This document shows positions 41,582 to 54,731 of a stretch of DNA of 64,000 nt, piece by piece; the first letter of the stretch is position 1; each line of letters begins with the position of its first letter. Location of the stretch: positions 806,001 through 870,000 of the forward strand of contig JAKSGN010000035.1 in NCBI GenBank assembly GCA_024180945.1, given 5' to 3'. The translations under genes and the position numbers were made by a program. Source of the stretch: Macrophomina tecta. Its lineage: Eukaryota; Ascomycota; Dothideomycetes; Botryosphaeriales; Botryosphaeriaceae. The notes beneath the pieces are model-generated. The model was not told where the DNA came from and searched no databases. It saw only the letters and a list, made by a program, of their open reading frames with translations.

Positions 41582-42196
41582 TGTGTTAAACATTAATAAG
41601 TAAGCTTATATAAGCGTAGCTTATTAATATATTACCTTAGGTATTAATATACTACCTAAGGTACATAACGAATATACCTCGGAGTTATAGCAGTGGCAAA
41701 CTGCGGTGGCAAACCACGGTAGCAAACCGAGGTAGCAAAATTTGCCACTCCACTTCACTAACTAATAACTAAACGGGTATAGCCCCTACTAAAATTCCTT
41801 TTATATATTATAAAAGTTAAATCATTTCCAGTTATTACGATATAAAAATTATGTAAAACGGATAAGGATTGGGGCTAGAATCTTATTTCTTATAAATCAC
41901 CCTCGTTGGATTTCTAATACGGTATATCTAGAAGGATCTACTTATATAAGAAATAAGTGTATATAAGAAGCTCTAGATAGCACTATAGTTTCGTTCTTTA
42001 AGACGCGCAATACTAAGAAACGGGATATAAGCTAATAAAAGCTTTATTCTATTTTTTACCTCCCCTCTTGTCTTTCTTTATTAAATCTCCTATCTATACT
42101 TCTCTCTTAGAGAGTTATCTCCTTCCGACTGCTTACTAGGCTGTATTATTCATAATATAGCTTAGTAATCCTCCACCCAAGCCTCAGCGCTTTACA
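41582..42196 (+). mobile_element. 5' LTR of the copia element, 615 bp
   Basis: Direct repeat of 47193-47806. Begins TGTGTTAAACATTAATAAG and ends GCGCTTTACA. Inside is a fourfold ~13-bp tandem repeat (GGTGGCAAACCAC type, 41691-41745). Differences between the LTRs that I compared are C/T and G/A transitions, as expected from RIP. Confidence 0.92.
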
Positions 42197-42210
42197 GGTT
42201 ATAAGCCCGG
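42197..42210 (+). other. Copia primer binding site (half Met-tRNA)
   Basis: GGTTATAAGCCCGG directly follows the 5' LTR. Restoring one RIP-type G gives GTTATGAGCCC, complementary to a Met-tRNA anticodon arm, as in Drosophila copia. Confidence 0.7.
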
Positions 42211-43182
42211 TGGACTAGAGAGATAAACTACTCTAAGAGAAAGTATTACCTATTCCGGCAACACGATTACCGAAAATAGGAACTACTTTATTCTTTAATA
42301 GGTGCTCGTGGCCTACAAAGTCCCTGCCTGGCCGTACCTAAGTAATTAGGGCAAATACGGTTACTAGTAGTATAAAATCCCTAAGGGAACCTACTAGCAA
42401 CGGGCATTTACTAATAGGCGTTAATGTTATAAGGATATTAACTCGGCGTGGTTAATATAAGCCTTATAGCGCGTCTCCCACCTATTAAAGCAACTAAATA
42501 TTTAAAAGAAAAGAGAAGGAATTTATAAGAAACCCCTAAAACCCCCAAAAGGCTATAGGCTTTATTTAAACCTTAAGAGTTTATTATAAAGACCTAAGCC
42601 TACTAGGACCTTATAAAAGGCCTAGAGTATATTATTCTAAGTCCTAGTCCTAAGGGGACTTAAGAATAATAAGTTATTAATTATATTTAGCCTTAGGATA
42701 CCTGGACCTAAGGACTAAAATATTTATTATAAGCCGAACTTAAGTCCGTTATAAACGAGACTTCGGCATTACTTAGTACTATTATAAGGCTTACATTTTG
42801 CCTATAAATAGTACTAAAGTTATTATTAAATAGGCCGAGGAGAAAATCTTTTCTCTTAGCCAACTTATTCTTATTAGCCTTTAATCTATTATAAGGCTAA
42901 TAAAATTATCTTATAGCTCTATCCTTTTAAGGAGATTTAGGATAAGAAGCTATTCTAATAGATATAAGACCTACGCGTTCTACGAAAAGAGGGAACTCCT
43001 GGTATATAAGATGTAAGGCATTCTATAAAGAACTAATTAAGTATTTAATTAGATCCGTTATAAGGGGATTTATATATCTATAAAATAGCCGATTCTATAC
43101 TTAAAATTCCTAAGCTCCAAGGGAGCACTAACTAGGATTTATAGTCTATTAGAATAGAATCTCTTCTAATAGAAAAAGGTTA

Positions 43183-43782
43183 TTATAATATAATAACCTC
43201 TACGGCAACCGAACTAAGTCCTACCGAGGCTAAACAAGCTTCTAAAGCATCCGCTTTAATTAAATTAAGCCTTGGTGACGGCCCCTTATTATAAACCAAA
43301 GGTATAAGAGATCCTAGAGAACTATAGATGGCTCTAAAGAACCTATATGAGCCGTACGGCTTTAGTAGCGAGTTCCTTATTATAAAGAAACTAATCAACA
43401 CTACACTAGCCGGAAAAAAGGGGAATCTAGAAGCGTATTTATAAGAAATAAAGCGCTTAACTAATACCCTTATCTCTAGGAATATTCGGTTGCTAGATAA
43501 GTTTATAGCTAGTTTAGTATTAAGTAATCTATCTAAGGATTACGAGCAAACTGTAGCTATAATTACACAGCAAATTCGATCCTCTAATAACTTAGTATTA
43601 GAGGATATCTTTGCACAACTAACGGATGAAGGGCGCCAGCTTAAAGGTAATAAAACCTTTAATAAACTGAAAGATAAAGACATAGAAATATCCCTTAATA
43701 CGTCTAAATTTAATAAAAATAAAGGCCCTAAAGCTAAGTATCCGTGGTGCAATAAATCTGGCCATAAGAAAGATAAATGCTA
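43183..43782 (+). pseudogene. Copia gag, RIP-inactivated
   Basis: The frame with LASLVLSNLSKDYEQTVAII is the UBN2-type gag core (43490-43783). It ends with a knuckle at 43738-43780 in which the first Cys is Tyr (TGT to TAT) and a terminal Trp codon has become TAG, both RIP-type changes. The upstream gag continues from about 42.7 kb in broken frames. Confidence 0.8.
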
Positions 43783-43955
43783 GGTAAAGTACCCGCATCT
43801 AAAGCCGGATAATAATAAAAAGAACGGCCATAATAAGCAGTCCGTAAATAATATAAATAATAATAATAAGAAAGACGATTCTAAATTAGAATCGAGCCTT
43901 ATAATAAAAGAATCCCTTAAGAAATATATCCTTAATACTAAGGATAGTAAGCCTT

Positions 43956-46946
43956 AGATTCTAGATTCTAGAGCTACTATACACGTTTGTGCTTATCCGG
44001 ATCTATTTAAGGAGTTAAATAATACTCCTATAGCTATTAAATAGGGCGAGGGCGATAGCCAAATTAAGGCTAAGGGAGTAGATTATATAAATATCTACTT
44101 CCTAAACACTAATAAGAAGGCCCGTATAAACGACATTCTATTAGTCCTAGAAATAGGAGTTAACCTACTTTCTCTTACTAAGATAGTAGAGAAAGGCTTT
44201 AAGGTTAATTTTAAGCCAAATCTATTCGAGATTTATTACCCTAGTAATAAGTTATTTACTAGGGGGACTTATATAAACGGCTTACCTATTTTAAATCCTA
44301 AGTATCCGGACTATGCTACGGGTAATATTAAGCCCGTATATAATACTATTTAGCATAAGCGTCTCGGGTATATAAGAAATAAAGCCCTAGAATACCTTCC
44401 TAAGGTCACAAAAGGAACTACCCTAGAAAATAATAATAATAGTCCGAAAATAAAGGACTGTAAAATCTATATTAAGTCCAAGATGACTAGGAATATAAGC
44501 AAGGTTCCTAGTACTAAAGCTAAGAACTATTTAGAAATCATTTATCTAGATATAGGCGGTCCTATTAAGCCTATAACCGTACGAGGTTTTAGGTATTACT
44601 TAACCTTTCTAGATAATACTACTAGTTATCTAGAACTAGAGCTATTAAAGTCTAGAGAAGCCCTTGCTAATTATCTAAAGAATTTTATTATTAGAGCTAA
44701 AAATCAGTCTAATAATAAGGTAAAGAAGCTCCATTTCGATAATGAGTTCAAGTTAAAAGAAATAGATAATTTAGCTAAAGAAAGGGGTATTATATTAACC
44801 TATTCGGCTCCGTACGCTAAAGAGTAGAATAGAAAAGCCGAATGGGTAAATAGAATCTTATTTAATAAGGTACGAGCCTTATTAATAAGTAGTAATCTTT
44901 CTAGAAAGTACTAGGGAGAGGCGCTCCTAGCTACTACCTACTTATATAATAGAACTCCTAATAGCTCTATTAATTATCAAACCCCCTTCGAAGCTCGTTA
45001 TAAAAAAAAGGCTGAACCTAGAAAATATTAAAGTATAGGGCTCATTATATTATAAGAAAGAACCTAAAGAGCTAGTATCTAAACTAGACTCTAGGGCCAC
45101 TAAGTGGTATTTAATTAGTTACGGCTCGAATCAGTATAAACTACTAGACCCAAATACTACCAAAATTATCTAGGCTAGAGACGTTATAATCCTCGAAAAT
45201 AGGTTCTATAAAGACCTAATAATGGACGAGGAATTAATTATAGAAAACGAGCCAGAATTAGAAAATAACCAATTAAATAATGATTTATATCCCGATCTAA
45301 ATGAGGATTTAACTACCGATTCTCGTAATAATATAGAAGAAAATCCTAGTAAAGAAAATAGCTAGGAGAGCTTCTATAAAGATCTACTAGAGGCTACTTA
45401 TAATATTAAGCCAAAAGAATATATACCTACTAGCTATAAAGAGGTTCTTAATCATCCCGAAAAAGACTTTTATTTAAAGGCAATACAGGATAAATATAAC
45501 GGTCTAATTAAGGCCGATTACTAGCAACTAGTTAAACCACCTAAGAACGTACCTATTCTTAAAGAACGTTAGGTTTTAACTAAAAAATATAAGGCCGATA
45601 GGACTTATATTAAATATAAAGCTAGATGGGTAGTTAAAGGCTTTATATAAGAGTTCGGAGTTAACTATAAAGAAACTTTTACTAATACTACTAAGCCTAT
45701 AACGTACCGGCTTCTACTAGTCATTACGGCATGCCTCGACTGGTATATTTACCAATAGAATATAAAACAAGCCTTCCCTAATACTCCCTTAAAAGATACG
45801 GTCTATATAGAGCAACCACATAGCTTTAATAAAGGAGAAGGACTAGTTTGTTTATTAAACCAAGCCCTATACGGTTTAAAACAATCAGCAAGAAAATAGC
45901 AACAGTATTTAACTAGTATATTAGTTAAATACAGTTATAACCCTCTAATAAGTAATACGGCTGTCTTTATAAATAAAGATAAGCCTATTATCTTAGCCGT
46001 TTAGGTAGATGATATCCTTATATTTACCCAATCGGAGGCCTATTTAAAGGAGCTATATAAACAGCTTACCGATACTAAACTAGAAGTATCGGACCTAGGT
46101 AAAGCAAAAGAGATTCTAGACGTCGAAATTAAGTATTCTAAAGACGGCCTAGAACTAAATCAACACGGTTTTATTAATAAAATGCTAAAGAAATTTAATA
46201 AAACTGGAGTAAAACCTAGGAAAATACCTCTTCCCTTAGGTCTATCTCTAGAAAGACCTATAAAAGAAGCTTCTAAAGACTTACTAAAGGCCTACCAACA
46301 AGAAATAGGATCTCTTATATATTTAACTATATTTACCTGACCAGATCTAGCTTATCTAGTTAATTACTTAGCTAGATTTATAGCATCTCCTACCCCAGAA
46401 CACTATAAAGCCCTTAGTTATCTATAGGGCTATATAAAAGAAACGCAGGATTATAGCCTAAAACTAGATCTAGTTAATCAATCCGAACCCCTATCTATAG
46501 AAGGCTATAGTAACTCGGATTAAAGAGGTGATTTAACTAGAAAATTGACCTCAGGTTATATATTTACTATAGAACAAGGCCAAAACTAAATAGCACTAAG
46601 CTAGCTATCTAAACTACAAAAAACCGTGGCTATAAGTAGCTGCGAGGCCGAGTATATAGCTTATAAGAAGGCAGTAAAAGAACTTCTTTATATAAAGAAT
46701 ATTCTTAAAGAAATACCTTCCTATATTAAAAGCCTATTTAAACCGGTTAAATATATATACACGGATAGCCAATCGGCTATAGAACTAGCCGGTAATCCCT
46801 TATATCACGCTAGAACTAAGCACGTTAATATAAGGTACCACTTTATAAGGGACTATATAAATAAAGGGGAAATAGAACTTCGCTATTTTCCTACCGAGTC
46901 TCTTATTACCGATAGACTAACTAAGCCAATTAATAGTCCTAAATAG
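43956..46946 (+). pseudogene. Copia pol (PR-INT-RT-RH), RIP-inactivated
   Basis: Protease ILDSRATIH at 43959 (DSG mutated to DSR). GAG-pre-integrase, then integrase with YLDIGGP (44541), HFDNEF (44732) and AEWVNR (about 44838), the D-D-E residues. RT with CLDWYIYQ, ALYGLKQSARK and VDDILIF (about 46006, active-site DD retained). RNase H/end region is open at 46626-46946 (SSCEAEYIA, YTDSQSAIELAG, HVNIRYHFIRD). Many Trp codons are TAG (for example ARK-stop-QQYL). Confidence 0.9.
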
Positions 46947-47180
46947 TAAGAACTTCTAAAGAATATCGGCCTTACGAAGTCCTAGTAATAGTCTTTATAA
47001 AAGACTAAAAAAGAAGACCCTATATATATATATATCTAATAAGTAGATAATAGATTGCTTACTATAAATCCAATTATAAGGGTACTAAATTGCTTATATT
47101 TACCCATATATACCGGTCCTAAATTGTATACTAAACCGGATATAAAATCGAGATTGTAAATCCCTTAAAACGCTTATAAA

Positions 47181-47192
47181 AGCTTAGGGGGG
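47181..47192 (+). other. Copia polypurine tract
   Basis: AGCTTAGGGGGG directly precedes the 3' LTR, the plus-strand primer for reverse transcription. Confidence 0.75.
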
Positions 47193-47806
47193 TGTGTTAA
47201 ACATTAATAAGTAAGCTTATATAAGCGTAGCTTATTAATATATTACCTTAGGTATTAATATACTACCTAAGGTACATAACGAATATACCTCGGAGTTATA
47301 GCAGTAGCAAACTACGGTGGCAAACCACAGTAGCAAACTGAGATAGCAAAATTTACCACTCCACTTCACTAACTAATAACTAAACGGGTATAGCCCCTAC
47401 TAAAATTCCTTTTATATATTATAAAAGTTAAATCATTTCCAGTTATTACGATATAAAAATTATATAAAACGGATAAGGATTGGGGCTAGAATCTTATTTC
47501 TTATAAATCACCCTCGTTGGATTTCTAATATGGTATATCTAGAAGGATCTACTTATATAAGGAATAAGTATATATAAAGAGCTCTAGATAGCACCGTAGT
47601 TTCGTTCTTAGAGACGCGTAATACTAAGAAACGAGATATAAGCTAATAAAAGCTTTATTCTATCTTTTACCTTTTCTCTTATCTTTTTTTATTAAATCTC
47701 CTACCTATTCTTTCTCTTAGAGAATTATCTTCTTCCGACTACTTGCTAGGCTGTATTATTTATAATATAGCTTAGTAATCCTTTACCCAAGCCTTAGCGC
47801 TTTATA
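47193..47806 (+). mobile_element. 3' LTR of the copia element, 614 bp
   Basis: Near-identical to the 5' LTR; ends GCGCTTTATA where the 5' copy has TTTACA (CA to TA). It abuts directly on the minus-strand gypsy at 47807. Confidence 0.92.
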
Positions 47807-50800
47807 TTATTAACCTTAAAAATACTAAGAAGGAGCGATCGCTAAAGTATTTACGTAGCGATATCTTAGCTAATAATACTATAGAGTTATTCTAGTCTAT
47901 TAGGTCTTTTAGCATTAGTTCGGGTTCTACGCCTCCCGAGGGCTCTAGTCTAGTTAACTAGGCGCGGTTATCTTTATTTTCTAATTTCGATTTTAGGTTC
48001 TTTGTGTATAACGAGTCGGCGGTATTAGTCGATCTAGGTTTTAGCGATAGAACTTATTAATAAGTTCTTAATAGTTATATAGTTCTAGTAGTTTCTAGGT
48101 ATTATCTTAGTCTCCTTTTTATTTAAGAAGGTATTAGAATTAACTATTAATATAGCCACTATCTAGGATTTATTCTATATTCTAGTCTATATTTTTATTA
48201 GCGTCTAGATTTTCCGGTAGTATTTCTTTCGTTTAGTATAATAGCGTAGTATTTTCTAGTACTAGTTTAAGAAGTAAGACGTAAAATATAGAATATATCT
48301 ATATAGTATCGAGTAGTCTAAGATAGAAATTAACCTTTCTAATTTATTCTTTAATTTCGAACAGTTCGATTTTCTTAAAGTCTAATTTATTATTCGGCTA
48401 TTTTATCTTAATATTTTTTTTAAGAAGATAAACTTTATTCTTCTTTTTTAGCTTTAGTACCTTCTAGTACTATCTATTATAGTATTTACCTATTTATAGG
48501 GCTACGAATTTAAGGTCTAGGTATAGTTATTTATAAAGTATCTTTAGCTAGTCTACTTTAAGAATTCTTTTTTAGGCTAGAAATTCGCTTAGTATTAGCT
48601 CTTTATAAACTATAGGCTTATAACTATAGTTAGTATAGAATGGAGATTCTTATATAACTAACGCTTTCGAGCTATTATACGCGAACTATATGAGCGATAG
48701 TAGCTCGACCTAGTTATTTTACGCGTAGTTAAGGTAGTAGTATAGATATTATTTTAGTGTTTAATTTATCTGTTCTATCTATTTATCTATTTAAGGATAT
48801 ACTATAGTTAAGAGCTTATACTTAGCTCTAAGCTAGTAGATAAGCGTCTACTAGAATTAAAATATAAATAGCTAATTTTTATCTAATATAAGCTCTTTTA
48901 GTAACCCGTAGTTACTAAGAATTATTCTAAGAAATGTATAGGTAAGTTCTTCTATATTTACTATCTTAAGATATAGTAAGTAGTATACGTACTTTATTAT
49001 TCTATTAACGATAACTAAGATCGAGTTATACTTAATCTTAGTAAGTAGTTTTTCTAACTTAGATAGATCTGTAATAAAGTCTAGCGAGATAGATTACTAA
49101 GAATACTTCAGTACCGGTAGTAGCTAAAGTAGTCTATAGAGTATATACCTCGCGGCCTTACTTCTAATATAAAGATTATATTATAAGACTATTCGTTAAA
49201 TAGTTCTTTTTAGTCTTAGAAAGTAGTAGCTTCTTATAATTCGCTTTATTATTTTATCTATTTCTTAATAACTATATACTAGAATTTCGTATATATCTTT
49301 TATAAGTTCTTCCTGTAGTTTAACCAGAACATAGACTAATTTTAAGAATAGAATTATACTATCTATGTTTTTAGTTACTCGGGGGTCGTTATTAAGTTCT
49401 CTAATTTCTTAAGCTATTACATTATTTACGTAGGCTTCTTAGATTTTCTACTCCTATTCGTTGCCTTTAAGGCATATCGCTAGAACGAATAGTTTAATTA
49501 GAATAAGCGAGTCGTCTAGTCCTTCTTTAAGCTACGTTTATTCTAGGCTATAAATAGCTATAATCTAGCGGCTATGGCTAGCGGGTATAAAAGACTCGTC
49601 CTTCTACGTATTAAAGATTATAGATTACGAACCTAGCTTTTCTTTAATATAGTCGGCTCGTCTACTTAGCGTATCTACGCGAGCGTTCTTAGATCTCTTT
49701 CTATAGGTAATCTTTATATTATAAGACACTAGCTCTTTAGCCTACTAAATCTATTATCGGTTTAGTTCCTTAGTAGTAGTAAAGTGCGAGAGGTTCTTAT
49801 AGTCGTAGTAGACTATAATCTAGTACTTAGCGTCTTTAAAATAGTATCTCTATTCTTTAAAAGCCGTAACTATAGCTAAGAGTTCTTTATTATAGATATC
49901 GTAGTTCTTCTTAGTAGGTATTATTTTTCTTAAGTAGTAGATAATAGGATATAGTCTATCTTCTTTATTTAGCTAACTAAGTATAGCTTCTATAGTATAG
50001 TTTAAAGCGTTAGTCTCTATCGTAATTAATAGATCTAGGTTATAGAGTTCTAGAACTAGTACTTCTATAAATATCTACTTTAGTAAGTCGAACGCTTATT
50101 ATTATCTTTCTTTCTATATAAATCTATATTCTTTTTTAGTAATATTAGTTAGAGGTACCGCTATTTTAGCGTAGTTTATAATAAACTTTCGATAAAAGTT
50201 AGTAAATCTAAGAAAGGACTATACTTCTTTAATAGTTTATAATATTAGCTAGTCTCTAATCGTATTTAGTTTCTTATTATCTATACTGATATACCCTAGA
50301 ATAATAATAAATCCTAGGTATTCTATTCTTTATATATACTATTCGCTCTTTTTTAGAGCTACTTAGAGATTTCGTTCATTTAAGGCCTTTAGAACTTTTC
50401 TTACGTACTTAGTATATTTCTCGAGTGTCTCCGAGTATATTAGAATATTATCTAGGTAAGCTAAGGCGAATATATCTAAATATAGATATAGGGTATCGTT
50501 AACTAAGCTCTAGAAGGTACCCGATATATTAGTAAGCCTAAAAGATATTACCGTATACTCGTAATATTTAAATCGCGTTTAGAATACTATTTTCTATTCT
50601 TTATCTTTCTTAATATAGACTAGGTAGTAACCTTCTCGAAGGTCTAGTTTTATAAAGAACTTAGTATTGCGAAGCTTATCTTATAATTTATTAATACGAG
50701 GTAATAGATATTAGTTTTTAATCGTAATATTATTTAGTTATTAGTAGTTAATATAGAGGCAGAGCTTACTATTCTTTTTTAGAATAAATAAAATAGGGTA

Positions 50801-53800
50801 TTTTACTAGCGACTATAAGGGTCATATATATTCTTATTCTAGGTTTTTATTAATATATTTTTATAGTGCTTTAGTCTTTGTCTTAGATAAGGAGTAAATA
50901 GGCTTAAAAGTAGGTTATATTTTTAGAAGTAGAAGTATCTTATAATTCTATAGCTAATACTCTAGTAGTTATTCTTTACCTCTTTCTTAGAATATTCTCG
51001 ATATATTCTAGAACTTCTATAGAACTATCTCTAATTCCGATATAAGTGCTAATTTATTCTTAGTAGGCCTTATAATTCCACTAAAGTCTACACTAACCTT
51101 AGCTACTAAAATATCTTTATTATTATAGCTTTTATACCTAAGGGGACTAGTATCTATTTTATTCAGGTAATCATATTATCTATTAAGCCTCTAGAAATAG
51201 TCTTCTTTAACTAGCTTTAGGCTATTTTTATTCTTATCTATAAGGCCCCATATCGTACGAGTAAGAGTTTTTTACTTAGTATCTTTACTAGATTTTATAT
51301 AAATTATATAGGCCTTTTCTTCTTATCTTATTATAAGTTTTAGCGCTCGATAGCTAATAGTCTTAATATCTATAAGTATATTATTATCCTATTATTCTAG
51401 CTTAGAGGTTTCGCTTTAGCTTTTAGACTTTAGTACTTTCTTCTAGCTTTATTAGCTTCTTCTTACCGTTACGAGGTAGCGTCTATAGTATTCGTTAGAA
51501 AACGTAATAGTCTTTATTCTTTAGCTAATATATAGCTTATAAGTTTTTAGCTATAATATTCCTAGAATAATATTATATTCGGGGATTATTATTACGTTAA
51601 AATTAATTCGTTCTCGGTAATTACTAATAGTAAGAAATACTTTTTTTATCTTAATTTATACCTAGCTATTTTTATATTCCACTAGAGAGCCGTCTATCGT
51701 ACTTAGCCGATAAGAATAATTCTTAGCTTACTATAGTAGTTAGTTTTTAACGATAAACTTAGGGTCGATGAATACGCCTTATACGCCGCTATTAATTATA
51801 GCTATTACCTTTTTCCTACAGAATATAACTAGAATATATAAAAGTTAATATAGATTAGATTTAGTAGATATAATTCTATTCGCTATACGTATAACTTAGT
51901 TAAGAAACCTATCTAATAGTCCCTTCTAGGGTTTCTATCTAGAAAAGCTATCTAGTTTTTTAATATAGGTCGTTCCGTTATTTTATAATAGATATATTCG
52001 TCCTATTTATTAACTAGAATTAGGGTATCTTTTTATTACGTCTATCTACTGCGTTTAATTAGTCGCCTCTAGTAGATCTATCCGTTTCGGATCTAATACT
52101 AGAAGATAGGCATATTATATTTTTCGTAGAGTATCTATTATAGGATACCCCTATTTCTAATTACTATACCGTACTAATAGAGGGTATAGGCTATATTATA
52201 AAGGTATTATAGGTCTTACTATTATTATACTTTCTATACCTCGTTCTCTAGCTAAGATATGAGTTTATTAGCCGTCTTAAGTAGTAATTCTTTTTAGAGG
52301 TTCTAGGTATTATCTTACTATACATGTACGTATATTTTTTCTTACTATACTTTATATTACTACGTCTCGAGGTTAATTATAGGGCCTAGAATCTAGGTAA
52401 CCGTAGGCTCTAAACTATTAATAATACGGCATATCTCTTCGTATTAGGTTAGGTATTTAGTTATTTTTATAAGTATAGCTTCGTTCTACTATTACTTATT
52501 ATCGGTCGTGCTTAATTCTAGGGTACTATTATATAGTTTTTCTATATCGCTATTAACTAGGTCCTCGTTATTAAAAAAGGCTTTAATAAGCTCTTTCTCT
52601 ATTCTTAGGGTTATATTAATGTATTATAGCTTTTTAGAGTACTAGCCTATAGCGTCCTTATTACTTTAGTAGGTAGTATAGTTATTATTATAATAGGCTA
52701 TCTAGCTAAGTCTTTAATACTCGAGGCTCTAGCTTTTTTCGTATCGCTTATTAAATTTAGCGAAGGGGTTTTCTTACTTAGTAACTATAGAGACTTCTCG
52801 GCTTTTTAGTTCTTACGTTATAGCCGAGACTTATTTATTCTTCTTAAGGTAGTAGTATATCTTTTTCTAAGTCTTATTATAGTAGATATATAGTTCTTTT
52901 TCGAATCTTTATTTTTACTCTAGGGTCTATTCTTTACGTTATTTTTTCTTATAGCCATTATTCTTTTTTCTATAGTAGTTATCTTTTTTAGATAGGTTAT
53001 TTTAGCGGTTAATATTATCTAGCTCTATAGTATCTTCTCCTTTCTAAGTATATCTAGGGCGCGCTAGACGCGAGGTATTAACTTTATAGTTTATCTTATA
53101 CTTCTTAGATTAGCACTCGAAGAGGCGGTTATCGTATTTAATAGCTAGCTTAATAAGCTTATCTAGGGTCTTAGAATTATGTTATATTATAAGTTAGTCT
53201 TTAACCCTTTTCTTAAGTCCTTAGTAGTAGTAGTCTATAAGTACGTAGTTAAACTAGTTATCTAGATACGCTACGGTCTTTTAGAATTCTATAGTATAGT
53301 CTACTACTAAGGTCTTTTAGTAAATATTTATAACGGCTTATCGAGTCTTATTAACTTTATTAAGGTCTCCGAAGCTTTATTTAATTTAAGTTATAAAGTA
53401 CTTATAGCTACTAAAGACTTTCTTAGTATTTTCTTTACGTACTTCTAGTTCTTTCTCTATTTAGTCTCTAAGGTAGGGCTCGAACTACTATATTATAATA
53501 TCGCGGAGATAGATAGCTATAAATATTATCTTTTTATCGTTAGTAGAGAAGTCTCTAGAGTTAAAAAAGAAGTATAGGTCGAATTATAAAAGAAAGGTCT
53601 AGAGCTTCTTTTAGTTACTATAGAATAAATCTAGCTTAGCCGTCTTTATACTTTTATTAGAAGGTTAAGTTATTATTAATACTAGAGTATAAATAGGTGC
53701 CGGGATAAGGGTTATTAAAATAGCTTAGTTGCGAAGTTCGCCTATTTATTAATAAAGCTAGGTATTCTCGTTAGTTTACTTCTAGAGTTATCTACGTAGT

Positions 53801-54731
53801 TTACTAATCTAGCCTTATATATCTTAAATAACCTAAAAGAGGTCGGCTATAGTTAGCTATAGAGAACCGTTATTATTTATATTAACGTTATTTATTATAT
53901 TACTTAGTTAGTGTTAAGTATTAGATAATACTATCTTATTATTAAATATTTCTTTTCTTAGAACTACCTTTTCTTATAAGAATAGTAGTTAAAGTATAAT
54001 AGCGGCTTCTTCTACTAGACTTTAGAATCGCCTAGTAGAATTAAATAGCTAAAGAGTTTACCTTAAAGAATAAGAGAAGAATAAAGAATTAAAACGATAG
54101 TAGTAATTACATAATATATTAGTACGTAATACGCGTTAGGTTTATTACCTCTAATAGAATTATATTAGAACTTTAAGTTAACTACGAAGATTAAAGTACT
54201 ATCTAATAAGTATATCTATATACTATAGAAAAGTTATAATAATCTAATATAGTATTTAGATCTTATATAATCTAGTAGGGTCTTAGATCGGTAGTAATCT
54301 AAAAGATAGGCCTTAGATTAGTTAAAATCTAGAAGTAAATTCTATATATAACCTAGGCGCTAAGGCCTATTTTCTAGAATTTAACTTCTATCTTTCTAAG
54401 CTAAACGATAGCAATATTCGCCTTATTTACTATCGCGTAATATACTCTTTTATTAGTTTTCTAGATTCTACCCGCGGCCCTTACTAAGAAAGTATTATTT
54501 CTATAGGCTATAGTCTCTTATAACTTCGTTTAGTCTTTTTCGTACGGGCTCTATTTTTTAAGGAAATTATTCTTCTATAAAATTTAGTAGCGTTACTTAT
54601 TTTCTAACTAAGCTTTCTAAGTACCGTTCTTTAGTAGTTAGTAATTTCTTATAGAATTTCTTTCTATAAGGATTTCTATTTCTTAGAAGATATTTATTTA
54701 TATAGAACTATCGCCCGTAGGGTTCGTAATA
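47807..54731 (-). mobile_element. Ty3/gypsy element, minus strand, RIP-inactivated
   Basis: 5' LTR at 54731-53995, then gag region (about 53.9-52 kb), protease, RT, RNase H and integrase toward 47.8 kb; the 3' LTR is missing where the copia LTR begins. RT motif reads AYLDNILIYSE at about 50465-50435 (YLDD changed to YLDN). The integrase reads ILVIVNR near 49005, its first catalytic Asp also changed to Asn. No frame is open. Confidence 0.8.
53995..54731 (-). mobile_element. Gypsy LTR, family 1, minus orientation
   Basis: 737 bp, inverted copy of 57731-58473. Start on the minus strand is TATTACGAACCCTACGGG (probably once TG..); end AGCCGCTATTATA. Stretches such as ATCTATATACTATAG and GGTAATAAACCTAACGCG pair with the other copy. 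Confidence 0.78.

Larger units (their letters stand above)
41582..47806 (+). mobile_element. Full-length Ty1/copia retrotransposon, RIP-inactivated
   Basis: 6.2 kb with two LTRs, a primer site GGTTATAAGCCCGG (half Met-tRNA), gag, then a pol in copia order (protease, integrase, reverse transcriptase, RNase H), and a polypurine tract AGGGGGG just before the 3' LTR. No target duplication is recognisable at the ends. All coding parts carry many TAG stops, so it is dead. Confidence 0.92.
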
